Of a stretch of DNA of 64,000 nt, positions 1-7,538 are shown piece after piece. Origin of the DNA: CATQHL01 sp965204655 (GTDB taxonomy: Bacteria; Actinomycetota; Acidimicrobiia; Acidimicrobiales; CATQHL01); NCBI GenBank assembly GCA_965204655.1, contig OZ241998.1:1550001-1614000 (forward strand). Reading direction: 5' to 3'. The translations under genes and the position numbers were made by a program. The notes under the pieces were generated by a model. That model saw only the letters and a program-made list of their open reading frames with translations, made no database searches and was not told the DNA's origin. Numbering within the stretch: the first letter of the stretch is position 1; every line of letters starts with the position of its first letter.

Positions 1-587
1 TTCTGCACAATTGACAACTCATCCAATAGAGTTTTTGAGTAAGTGAAGTCTCCAAAAGATTCTACTACCAAGCCTTCTGCTACCTTTTGTTCTTTCGCCT
101 GCTGCAGAAATGTTTTATCGCCGATTGAGCCTAGAGAAACATCCCAAAAGAGGTATAAATTCGTACGATAAGATAACATATTTTGGTAGGGTTGATTAAT
201 CAATAACAGAACTGCCTCTACTTCTTCGGAAGTCAAAACACCTGCTTGCAAGTCTTCAATGTTCAGGGGTTGAGTTGGAGACCCGTCGGTGCTTATTGGA
301 GCTGAGACTTCTCCTCCATTAACATTCTCATTGACACTCTCGCCCCCTCCGTCCCGATCAGGGTCACCCTCGCGGTCTGTTTCTTCAGAAATGGGGGAAG
401 TGGGATTGACCTGAGGTCCTGCAACTGGCGAATCCCCTCCATCCCCTCCATCCTGTCCATCCTGCAAAACATTATCGTCCGTCGAACTGCAGGCTGTGAG
501 AGCAAACAGAAACAACAGTGTAAGTACGAGTACGAAACAACGCCTCTGCCCGCTGGCGTAAGACGAACTCGATTTTTGGTATGACAT
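1..587 (-). CDS. Secreted lipoprotein of unknown function, 3' end cut by the window edge
   Basis: Translating the minus strand from ATG at 587 gives an open frame of 195 codons that runs off the left edge. The N-terminus has basic residues, a hydrophobic stretch (about residues 18-31) and a lipobox LTAC with the lipidated Cys at 33, so it is a predicted lipoprotein. A low-complexity acidic linker follows (GGDGGD repeats, Pro/Asp/Glu rich, about 40-100), then a more normal segment. No family is recognised. It starts 5 nt after the stop of the upstream S9 peptidase, with an AAAGG in the junction, so the two are probably cotranscribed. Base composition is clearly more AT-rich than the neighbours. 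The frame and lipobox are seen; the function is unknown. Confidence 0.75.
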   Translation of the reverse strand, partial: MSYQKSSSSYASGQRRCFVLVLTLLFLFALTACSSTDDNVLQDGQDGGDGGDSPVAGPQVNPTSPISEETDREGDPDRDGGGESVNENVNGGEVSAPISTDGSPTQPLNIEDLQAGVLTSEEVEAVLLLINQPYQNMLSYRTNLYLFWDVSLGSIGDKTFLQQAKEQKVAEGLVVESFGDFTYSKTLLDELSIVQ

Positions 588-592
588 AACCT

Positions 593-2725
593 TTAAAGGC
601 TACTACTTTCCGACGTTGTTTTCCCGGGTTGCTGCAACTTAACGGGGTTGAACTCTCCCTCAGGTTCAAATCCAAAGACCTGACCAAGAAATGACAACTC
701 GGCTTCAGCGGCGGCGATGAGGTTCTCCGTTTTGCGGAAACCATGACCTTCGTCTTGAAACAGCACGAAGGCGTGCGGAAGGCGCCTCTTCGCTAAAACC
801 TCAACCAACGCCTCAGCCTGCTCGGGAGGCACGACCGGGTCGTCGCCGCCTTGCAGAATCAAAAGAGGACATGAGATCTCATGAGCGCGATTCAAAGGGG
901 AGCGATCCTGGTAGACGTTGCGTTTCTGGGGATAAGGACCTACCAACCTGTCCAGGTAGCGCCTCTCAAACTTGTGAGTGTCCTTAGCTAGCGCTTCGAG
1001 ATCCGTTACTCCATAGAGAATGATGCCTGCGGCGAACAAGTCGCTGTCGGCGAGCGCAAGAAGCGCCGTCATTGCTCCGGCGCTTGTACCTTTGAAAGCG
1101 ATGCGGTCGAGATCCACGACGCCTCGAGCCGCTAGGAAGCGGGCGGCGGAAATGCAATCAGCCACGTCGGCGACGCCCCAACTCCCGTCGAGCGCCTGTC
1201 GGTAATCGCGCCCGTATCCCGTGCTCCCGCGATAATCGACGTCCACGACGGCAATCCCGCGGCTAGTCCAGGCTCTCAACGCCAAGTCGAGTCCCCTGCG
1301 GGCTGCTCCGGTAGGGCCTCCGTGGGCAACCACCAGAAGCGGAGGCAGTTGCGACTTGAGCCCTGCCGTGCTCGGGTTGGCTGGACGATAGAAAAGCGCA
1401 CGAGCCTCGAAGCCGTCGTCGGTCGGGAAGGTAATGGGCTCTGGGGCGGGAGTGAAGCCGTCAGCGAGCGAAAGCCCCTTGGGGGCGTACAACGTATGAG
1501 CGGTCGGAGCCGGAGAACGGCCGACGACGCTGATGATTTCGTTCGTTACCGAATAAGAAGAAGCGACGGCCACCGCTGAGGCCTCCCAAGCACCCAGAGA
1601 CGCAAACTCAGTGTGCTCCGCATAGACGCTGGTCTTGGCAGAAACGTCGGTGGTGAACCTCAGTTCATGACCGCCGGGGCGGGAAACTGCGTACGCAAGA
1701 TGAGTGAAATCGCCCTCGGCGTCCGGCCAGGAGGCGTAACGCGACATGCCAAAAACCCAGTTGGGTGTCTGTATTTCGCCGTCGGCCAGTTCGACCCAGA
1801 TGTGCGGCTTTCCTTGAAGGCATCCATCTCCCAGAGCGCCTTCCAAGACTTCGGGCTCCAGCACCGTTAGCTGGGAGCAGCCGCCTGCGTCGCTGACCCA
1901 GAGCACCGCCCCGTCGTGACGCCAGGAAGGGCCGAAAATCCACTCCTGGAGACCACCGGCGATTCGGATCGCATCTCGTACCGAAGGGGTATCGAATCGA
2001 CTCACCCAAAGCTCCGTGCCGTCCCAGGGCATGTTCGGATGGTTCCACTGCAACCAGAGCAGGTAGCGGCCACACGGAGACGGACGCGGCGCTGCATAAA
2101 AATCTGCGCCCTGAACCACAAGTTCGACCCGCTGCGAGCCGTCTGTTGCTACGCAAACGATCTCGTGGGCGTCTTCGATCAGCGCCTCGGGAGAGGTCTC
2201 TACGCCGGAGGTGGGATCATCCCCGCCCGCGGGAGCGGGACGTTCACGCACGCATACGTACCACTCCCCGCAGGCGCTGAACCTGCCGTCTGCGTAGCGG
2301 TGCCCTTCGTCGGGAGTGAGCAACAGCGGCTCGGGGGTGGGTAACCCGTCGGAACTCTTAGGAGAGTCTTCAACTTCAATCTGGGGCACGCGCAGAAGGC
2401 GAAGCCGTCCGTCGACCTCGTCGGAATACACCAACACCCCCTTCTCCGCCCACCAAGATCCCCCGCCGTAGGTGTGCACCTTCGTTCCGACCTTGGCTCC
2501 GGACGGGGTCGCCTCTAGAGGGGGGGCGTCTCTTCGAAACAGGAAAACGGCGCGCCGACCTCCTTCGTTGGGCAAACTCTGAGACCACCAGAGAGATGCG
2601 CCGTCGGGGACTAGGGCGCCGATGCTGACGCGACCGGAGGCGAGCACCGAAGGCGTGATGGGAGTTGTCCAGGAACCGAAGGGGGAAGTGGTAAAGGTCA
2701 AATTGAAACCAAAAGAGAGCCCCAA
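593..2725 (-). CDS. S9 family serine peptidase (prolyl oligopeptidase / acylaminoacyl-peptidase type)
   Basis: This is a 710-residue protein of the S9 peptidase family, which cleaves short peptides. The N-terminal part (about 20-440) is the beta-propeller gate, and an alpha/beta-hydrolase domain fills the C-terminal third. The catalytic Ser lies in GTSAG (Ser about 548), the Asp in QGGDDPVVPP (about 628) and the His in DEGHGF (about 661). The nucleophile elbow is GTSAGA rather than the usual GGSxGG. No signal peptide is evident, so it is probably cytoplasmic. The start is TTG at 2725, the first possible start after an in-frame TGA eight codons upstream; the true start could lie a few codons further in. 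It sits 73 nt after the aminotransferase gene and 5 nt before the truncated lipoprotein gene. Confidence 0.9.
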   Translation of the reverse strand: MGLSFGFNLTFTTSPFGSWTTPITPSVLASGRVSIGALVPDGASLWWSQSLPNEGGRRAVFLFRRDAPPLEATPSGAKVGTKVHTYGGGSWWAEKGVLVYSDEVDGRLRLLRVPQIEVEDSPKSSDGLPTPEPLLLTPDEGHRYADGRFSACGEWYVCVRERPAPAGGDDPTSGVETSPEALIEDAHEIVCVATDGSQRVELVVQGADFYAAPRPSPCGRYLLWLQWNHPNMPWDGTELWVSRFDTPSVRDAIRIAGGLQEWIFGPSWRHDGAVLWVSDAGGCSQLTVLEPEVLEGALGDGCLQGKPHIWVELADGEIQTPNWVFGMSRYASWPDAEGDFTHLAYAVSRPGGHELRFTTDVSAKTSVYAEHTEFASLGAWEASAVAVASSYSVTNEIISVVGRSPAPTAHTLYAPKGLSLADGFTPAPEPITFPTDDGFEARALFYRPANPSTAGLKSQLPPLLVVAHGGPTGAARRGLDLALRAWTSRGIAVVDVDYRGSTGYGRDYRQALDGSWGVADVADCISAARFLAARGVVDLDRIAFKGTSAGAMTALLALADSDLFAAGIILYGVTDLEALAKDTHKFERRYLDRLVGPYPQKRNVYQDRSPLNRAHEISCPLLILQGGDDPVVPPEQAEALVEVLAKRRLPHAFVLFQDEGHGFRKTENLIAAAEAELSFLGQVFGFEPEGEFNPVKLQQPGKTTSESSSL

Positions 2726-2798
2726 ACCGCCGCCGCCGACCTGCTCAGGAAAAGATCGTCCAATCCCACATCAGGGGAGGAGACCGCACCCACCGCAA

Positions 2799-4016
2799 CT
2801 AGCTCAGCAACTCAGCAACTCGGCTGAGACCTTCTTCGATCCTCTCCTCTGAAACAGCGAACGACAGACGTATGTGTCCCGGAAACCCGAAAGCCTCTCC
2901 CGGCACCACCGCCACCTTGGCCTCGGAGAGCATAAGTTCGACGAGTTCGAGCGAAGTCTGCGGAGCGCTGCCGGCGATGTCTCGGCCCAACAGGCCTTCC
3001 ACCGAAGGGAATGCATAGAAAGCACCCTGCGACAGCGGGCAGTCCACACCGGGGAAGCTTGAAAGCATGCGATGCATCAGGCGGCGGCGGCGGTCGTAGT
3101 AGACATGCATCTCCCGAAACACGTCCATAGGCCCGGAGATGGCCGCCAGGGCTGCCCTCTGCGCCACGTTGCTTATGTTGGAAGTCTGATGCGACTGCAG
3201 ATTGGCAGCCAATCGAACGAACACGGCGGGAGCGATCATCCACCCCACCCTCCAACCAGTCATCGCGTACGTCTTCGCGACGCCGTTCAGCAACACGCAG
3301 CGCTTCCGAACTTCAGGCGATACGGCGGAAATCGAAAAATGCTCGTTGTCGTCATAAACCAGGTGCTCGTAGATCTCGTCGGCCAATATCCACACGCTGC
3401 GCTCGGCCGCCCAGTTGCCGATGGCTTCCACTTCCTCGCGCGGGTAAACGGCGCCGGTGGGGTTGGACGGAGACACGAACACCAGAGCCTTCGTACGCGG
3501 CGTCCACGCTTCCTCCAACTGCTCGAGCGAGACCCTAAAGCCGTCCTCAAGACTCGTTGGAACCACTACTGGCTTTGCTCCGCACACTCCAATCGGCTCG
3601 GGATAGGTGGTCCAATAAGGGGACGGCAGCAGAACTTCGTCGCCTGGGTTGAGTAGGACCCTGAAAGCGTTGTAAACGGCGTGCTTGCCGCCATTCGTAA
3701 CGACCACCTGATCTGGGGAAACTTCCACTCCGGAATTGCTCAAGGTCTTAGCGGCGATGGCCTCACGCAGTTCAGGCAGACCTGCGACTGGGCTGTAGCG
3801 ATGATTGCGGACGTCTCGACATGCGGCGACGGCCGCTTCCACTACGTAGTCGGGTGTGGGAAAGTCGGGTTCGCCGCCCCCGAAGCCAATGATCGGTTCA
3901 CCCGCCGCCCGCAAGGCCTTGGCTTTGGCGTCCACCTCCAGCGTGGCCGATGGGGTAATGGAAGAAACCGAGCGGGACAACTCGGAAATGTCGGGGCAGG
4001 GTGAGGGAGAGTTCAT
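2799..4016 (-). CDS. Pyridoxal-phosphate aminotransferase class I (aspartate aminotransferase type)
   Basis: A 405-residue fold-type-I PLP enzyme. Visible family motifs are YSPVAGLPELREAI, TNGGKHAVYNA, SPSNPTGAVY, LADEIYEHLVYD and the PLP-binding Lys in NGVAKTYAMTGWR (Lys about 248). Length and motifs fit bacterial aspartate/prephenate-type aminotransferases, which interconvert aspartate and glutamate or aromatic keto acids. The exact substrate cannot be read from sequence. The start is ATG at 4016. It lies between the ADP-ribosylglycohydrolase gene (66 nt upstream) and the S9 peptidase gene (73 nt downstream) on the same strand. Confidence 0.9.
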   Translation of the reverse strand: MNSPSPCPDISELSRSVSSITPSATLEVDAKAKALRAAGEPIIGFGGGEPDFPTPDYVVEAAVAACRDVRNHRYSPVAGLPELREAIAAKTLSNSGVEVSPDQVVVTNGGKHAVYNAFRVLLNPGDEVLLPSPYWTTYPEPIGVCGAKPVVVPTSLEDGFRVSLEQLEEAWTPRTKALVFVSPSNPTGAVYPREEVEAIGNWAAERSVWILADEIYEHLVYDDNEHFSISAVSPEVRKRCVLLNGVAKTYAMTGWRVGWMIAPAVFVRLAANLQSHQTSNISNVAQRAALAAISGPMDVFREMHVYYDRRRRLMHRMLSSFPGVDCPLSQGAFYAFPSVEGLLGRDIAGSAPQTSLELVELMLSEAKVAVVPGEAFGFPGHIRLSFAVSEERIEEGLSRVAELLS

Positions 4017-4061
4017 GCCCTATTTTCGCACACCTGCGGGCTGCGAGAGGCTCAAGGCTGG

Positions 4062-4095
4062 GTCGCTGGCCAACCTGCGTCGCTAGCCAACCCGC
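4062..4095. repeat. 17-nt tandem duplication across a stop codon
   Basis: Two adjacent 17-nt units (4062-4078 and 4079-4095) differ at two positions. They cover the last codons and TAG stop of the ADP-ribosylglycohydrolase gene, and the second copy lies in the spacer before the aminotransferase gene. This looks like a small slippage or duplication event with no evident function. Confidence 0.8.
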
Positions 4096-5102
4096 AGCAG
4101 CCGTTCGGCAAGGGCGGCAATTCGCTCACGCTCCCTCACGCAACTCAGCCAGCGCTCAGGTATAGCGCCAACGCCATAGCGGGCTCCCAGTACTGCGGCT
4201 GCCACTGCGCCATTGGTGTCGGTGTCGCCACCGGCGTTGACCACCTCCACTAGCGCCGCCTCGAAGTTGAGAGGCGTGACGGCGGCCCACAAACCGACCT
4301 GGGCCGCCAGAAGGGTGTGCCCGATGAGGTTGTGATCGCAGTAGAGCCAGCCCGCAGACGGAGGAGGATCTTCACCTTCAGACAGGGCAGCAAAGACCTC
4401 GCTGGGGATTCCGTCCCGCCGGGCTTCTCCAAGCAAATCCCCGGCGCCGTCAGCTGCAGCGCCAGCAAACATGGCTGCCAAATTTGGCGGCGAGCCGTTG
4501 AGAAGCCGAGCGATGACGGAATTGACGAGGATGCAAGACCACCTACAGGCGCGGGCGTAGTGCGTGGCTGTGCAAGTGGACACGGAAACTTCAATCAACT
4601 TCTGTGGCAAGAGCCGATAAGCCGCGCCCACCGGAGCGCAGCGCATGACGCCCCCGTTGGGGGCAATGGGGCGAACGTCATAGAGAGCCTTGGCGGCCTC
4701 GGGCGGAGGCAGACCCGAGCCAAGGTTCTCTATCGCTTTGCGGGTAGTGAAACCGCAACCGCGTCCGTTGGAAACGTACCACTCCAGCAGGAACTGAGCG
4801 AACTTCTCAATGGTGTCTTCGGCCGCCAGGATGGCCTCGGCCAACCCTACGGCCTGAGCCAGGTCGTCGTCCATAGGACGGGTTAACTCTCCAGGGTTGA
4901 TGTCCCTCAAGCCGCCCGGGTACTCCTCGGCGATGTCCTGGTACCGCCAGCCTTCTACTCCTAACCCCAACAGATTGCCCACTGCCAGCCCCAGCATGGT
5001 TCCCACGGCAGAATCAAGTGGATACGACGGAGCGTCCTCCACGGAATCGGCCAAGAACCCATGTAGAGAACCAATCGGCGGCAGGTCTTTCGAATCGCTC
5101 AT
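4083..5102 (-). CDS. ADP-ribosylglycohydrolase family protein (DraG/ARH fold)
   Basis: A 339-residue protein of the ADP-ribosylglycohydrolase family, which removes ADP-ribose from protein side chains or small molecules with the help of two Mg ions. Metal-site motifs are visible: an Asp cluster in PMDDDLAQA (about 87-95; the family usually has TDDT here) and the C-terminal GGDTDTNGA. GLAVGNLLG near the N-terminus matches the usual opening G.a.GDalG with Asp replaced by Leu. The partner or target is not visible, and no ADP-ribosyltransferase is nearby. The ATG at 5102 is preceded by TAGGTT exactly 6 nt upstream, consistent with a leaderless transcript. Confidence 0.88.
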   Translation of the reverse strand: MSDSKDLPPIGSLHGFLADSVEDAPSYPLDSAVGTMLGLAVGNLLGLGVEGWRYQDIAEEYPGGLRDINPGELTRPMDDDLAQAVGLAEAILAAEDTIEKFAQFLLEWYVSNGRGCGFTTRKAIENLGSGLPPPEAAKALYDVRPIAPNGGVMRCAPVGAAYRLLPQKLIEVSVSTCTATHYARACRWSCILVNSVIARLLNGSPPNLAAMFAGAAADGAGDLLGEARRDGIPSEVFAALSEGEDPPPSAGWLYCDHNLIGHTLLAAQVGLWAAVTPLNFEAALVEVVNAGGDTDTNGAVAAAVLGARYGVGAIPERWLSCVRERERIAALAERLLRVG

Positions 5103-5108
5103 GCTTAA

Positions 5109-5114
5109 AACCTA
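5109..5114 (-). promoter_or_regulatory. Predicted -10 box for a leaderless transcript (ADP-ribosylglycohydrolase)
   Basis: TAGGTT on the minus strand is separated by 6 nt from the ATG at 5102. It fits the TAnnnT form of actinobacterial -10 elements and shares the spacing seen at eight other genes here. No convincing -35 was found. Confidence 0.5.
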
Positions 5115-5200
5115 CTGACCTCTATGACATCGGGGCTGCGGCTGAAGAGCAAGGGCGGCTTCACAGGGCAGATGGCTCGCTGCTGTTCGGCTCGCTTAGC

Positions 5201-5206
5201 TAGCGT
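5201..5206 (+). promoter_or_regulatory. Predicted -10 box for serC
   Basis: TAGCGT lies 7 nt before the ATG at 5214. It supports the internal ATG rather than the longer open frame from 5124, and suggests a leaderless or nearly leaderless mRNA. No Shine-Dalgarno sequence is present. Confidence 0.4.
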
Positions 5207-5213
5207 TAGACAC

Positions 5214-6356
5214 ATGAATCCGGAACCTCTCATAAAACTCCCTTCTCATCTGTTGCCCAGCGACGGGCGCTTTGGCAGCGGGCCTTCGCGAGTGCGGCCA
5301 GAATCCGTGCAGGCGCTTGCTGAGGTTGCGTCGGGGTACCTCGGAACCAGCCACCGCCGTGAGGGTGTGCGCAGCGTCGTGAGGAGACTGCAGGAAGGCA
5401 CCGCTGAACTCTTCGGGCTGCCGGACGACTGGGAGGTGGTGCTGGGCAACGGAGGCGCCACCACATTCTGGGACATCCTCGGCTTCGGTCTCATTAGGCG
5501 GCGCAGCCAACACCTAAGTTTCGGGGAGTTCTCCTCCAAGTTCGCCAAGGCGGTCAGAGCCGCCCCGCACTTGGAGGAACCCCAGGTCATCGAGTCCCCA
5601 GTCGGCACGCACCCGCTGCCGGAGGTTTCAAGCGAAGTGGACGTCTACGCCTTGGCCCACAACGAGACCTCCACCGGAGTGCAGATGCCCCTGCGCCGCC
5701 CGGAGGGCGCGTCCCCCGCAGAAGGGTTGGTGGCGGTCGACGCCACTTCGGGCGCAGGCGGGCTTCCCTGGAGTCCGGAGGAAGTAGACGTCTACTACTA
5801 CTCGCCACAAAAGTGCTTGGCCTCCGACGGGGGGTTCTGGGTCGCCTGCTGCTCGCCGGCCGCCATAGAACGCGTCAATGAACTCCAGGACAGATGGCGC
5901 CCGGCGTCGCTGGACCTGCATCTTGCGGTGGAGAACTCCCGCAAGAACCAGACCTACAACACCCCCGCCCTCTCAACCATCTACTTGACTTTGCAGACAG
6001 TCGAGTGGATGAACTCCAACGGCGGGCTTCCCTGGGCGGTAGAACGCTGCGAACGCTCTGCTGAGGTCATCTACGACTGGGCCGAATCCTCCGAATACGC
6101 ACAGCCGTTCGTGATTGAGCCTTCCCAGCGCAGCAGCACGGTGGCTACCATCGACATAAGCGAGGAGATACCTGCACTGGAGATCTCGGCGCGGCTGCGG
6201 GAAGGGGGCATCGTCGACACGGAGTCCTATAGAGCCCTTGGGCGCAACCAACTGCGCATCGCGCTGTTTCCGGTCATCCCGCCAGAGGATGTCGCCGCTC
6301 TCTGCGCCTGCGTGGACTATCTAGTCGAGCGCATTCCGCCGAGGGGATCCTCCTAG
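5214..6356 (+). CDS. serC: Phosphoserine aminotransferase, actinobacterial type
   Basis: This enzyme converts 3-phosphohydroxypyruvate and glutamate to phosphoserine and 2-oxoglutarate in serine biosynthesis. From ATG at 5214 it is 380 residues. The N-terminal KLPSHLLPSDGRFGSGPS and GYLGTSHRRE are typical of the actinobacterial subfamily, and the PLP-binding Lys is in SPQKCLASDGG (about 200). The frame is open back to ATG 5124, but those 30 residues are not family-like and 5214 has a -10 box 7 nt upstream, so the shorter start is preferred. Its 3' end overlaps the convergent rsgA gene by 4 nt. GlyA, at 19953-21194, uses its pathway's product. Confidence 0.92.
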   Translation: MNPEPLIKLPSHLLPSDGRFGSGPSRVRPESVQALAEVASGYLGTSHRREGVRSVVRRLQEGTAELFGLPDDWEVVLGNGGATTFWDILGFGLIRRRSQHLSFGEFSSKFAKAVRAAPHLEEPQVIESPVGTHPLPEVSSEVDVYALAHNETSTGVQMPLRRPEGASPAEGLVAVDATSGAGGLPWSPEEVDVYYYSPQKCLASDGGFWVACCSPAAIERVNELQDRWRPASLDLHLAVENSRKNQTYNTPALSTIYLTLQTVEWMNSNGGLPWAVERCERSAEVIYDWAESSEYAQPFVIEPSQRSSTVATIDISEEIPALEISARLREGGIVDTESYRALGRNQLRIALFPVIPPEDVAALCACVDYLVERIPPRGSS

Positions 6357-7396
6357 CGGCGGCGGAAGCGGCGGCGCTCCTTTCGTCCTCTTTTTCCTCT
6401 CGACCGAATGCGCACCCGCTCGGTGCGGGCTGCGGACTGCTCGACAACCTCGTTCCAGAGCCGCTGATACCGCACCAACCTCTCGCTTTCTACCTTCCCG
6501 TCGACGACCGCCACCACAACCGCGCAGTCGGGTTCGCTGCGGTGCGTGCAGTCGCGAAAGCGGCAACCTGCGGCTAGAGCGGCGATGTCGGAGAAGACAA
6601 CGTCGAGGGCAATGTCGGCTTCCCAGAGACCCACCGCCCGCAGCCCGGGGCTGTCCAGCAACATGCCGTCGTCGGGCAGGATGACCAATTCACGGGCAAC
6701 GGTCGTGTGCCTTCCTCCCGCACCGCCGGCGCGCATTTCTCCGACTGATAACGACTGCTCCCCCAGGAGGGCGTTGGCAAGAGTCGATTTTCCGACCCCC
6801 GAAGGCCCTAGCAAAGCCAGGGTTCGGTTGCCGCTCACTCTCGCCCGCAACTGCTTTAGACCCCATCCGCGCACCGAACTCGTCTCCAAGATCTCCATGT
6901 CGGGGGCCGCCTCTTCCAGACAACGACGGACAGCCAAACGATCCTGAGGATCTTCGAGCAAGTCGGCCTTGCTCATCACCAGCAAAACCTCGGCGCCGCT
7001 GTCAACGGCAAGAATTAGAAAGCGTTCGACCTGCGCCGAGTTGACCTCCTCATCCAAACCCACGAACACAGCGGCTGCGTCCATGTTGGCCGCAAGCGTT
7101 TGCTTCACGACGAGGTCGGCTGGATCGCGGCGGACGATGGATGTGCGGCGCTCCAGCACCGTGTCGATGACCGCCTCCCCATGGTGGTCGCGGCTGTAGA
7201 GCACCCAGTCTCCGGTCGTGGGGGATATTGCCGCCTGAGAGCGCTGGGAGTCGGAGATCAGATTGATCTCACCCTCAGCGCTAAACGCCCAACATCGCCC
7301 CCTGTCAGTGCGCGATACCCGGGCGGGTAAGGAATCCGCCAAGTCCGCCTCCTCACGCAAGCGCTGCCACCCCTCGTCCCATCCGTACCGCCTCAT
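6353..7396 (-). CDS. rsgA: Ribosome small-subunit-dependent GTPase A
   Basis: A 347-residue circularly permuted GTPase that checks maturation of the 30S ribosomal subunit. Motif order is permuted as expected: G4 SKAD (about 142-145), then G1 GPSGVGKST (197-205), the RHTT switch (229-232) and G3 DSPG (248-251), preceded by an N-terminal OB-like domain. A zinc knuckle follows with Cys278, Cys283, His285 and Cys291. The C-terminus is very basic (RGKRGRKERRRFRRR), plausibly rRNA-contacting. The ATG at 7396 has a GAGGAG 7 nt upstream. It is divergent from the molybdoenzyme gene. Confidence 0.93.
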   Translation of the reverse strand: MRRYGWDEGWQRLREEADLADSLPARVSRTDRGRCWAFSAEGEINLISDSQRSQAAISPTTGDWVLYSRDHHGEAVIDTVLERRTSIVRRDPADLVVKQTLAANMDAAAVFVGLDEEVNSAQVERFLILAVDSGAEVLLVMSKADLLEDPQDRLAVRRCLEEAAPDMEILETSSVRGWGLKQLRARVSGNRTLALLGPSGVGKSTLANALLGEQSLSVGEMRAGGAGGRHTTVARELVILPDDGMLLDSPGLRAVGLWEADIALDVVFSDIAALAAGCRFRDCTHRSEPDCAVVVAVVDGKVESERLVRYQRLWNEVVEQSAARTERVRIRSRGKRGRKERRRFRRR

Positions 7397-7538
7397 CGGC
7401 TTCTCCTCAGAACTCGGCTTAGGACGACTAGGGATGACATAGCCAGTAATATTTATAAAAGCGGCTGAAGCCTGCCAGAAGAGTCAACGAGTCCCCGTCA
7501 AACGATCAGGCGGCACCTGCCAGAAAGAACGCTCCAAC

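Noticed and set aside
5124..5213. Longer SerC start at 5124
   Set aside because: Thirty non-conserved residues and no SD; the internal ATG has a -10 box at leaderless distance and starts the conserved sequence.
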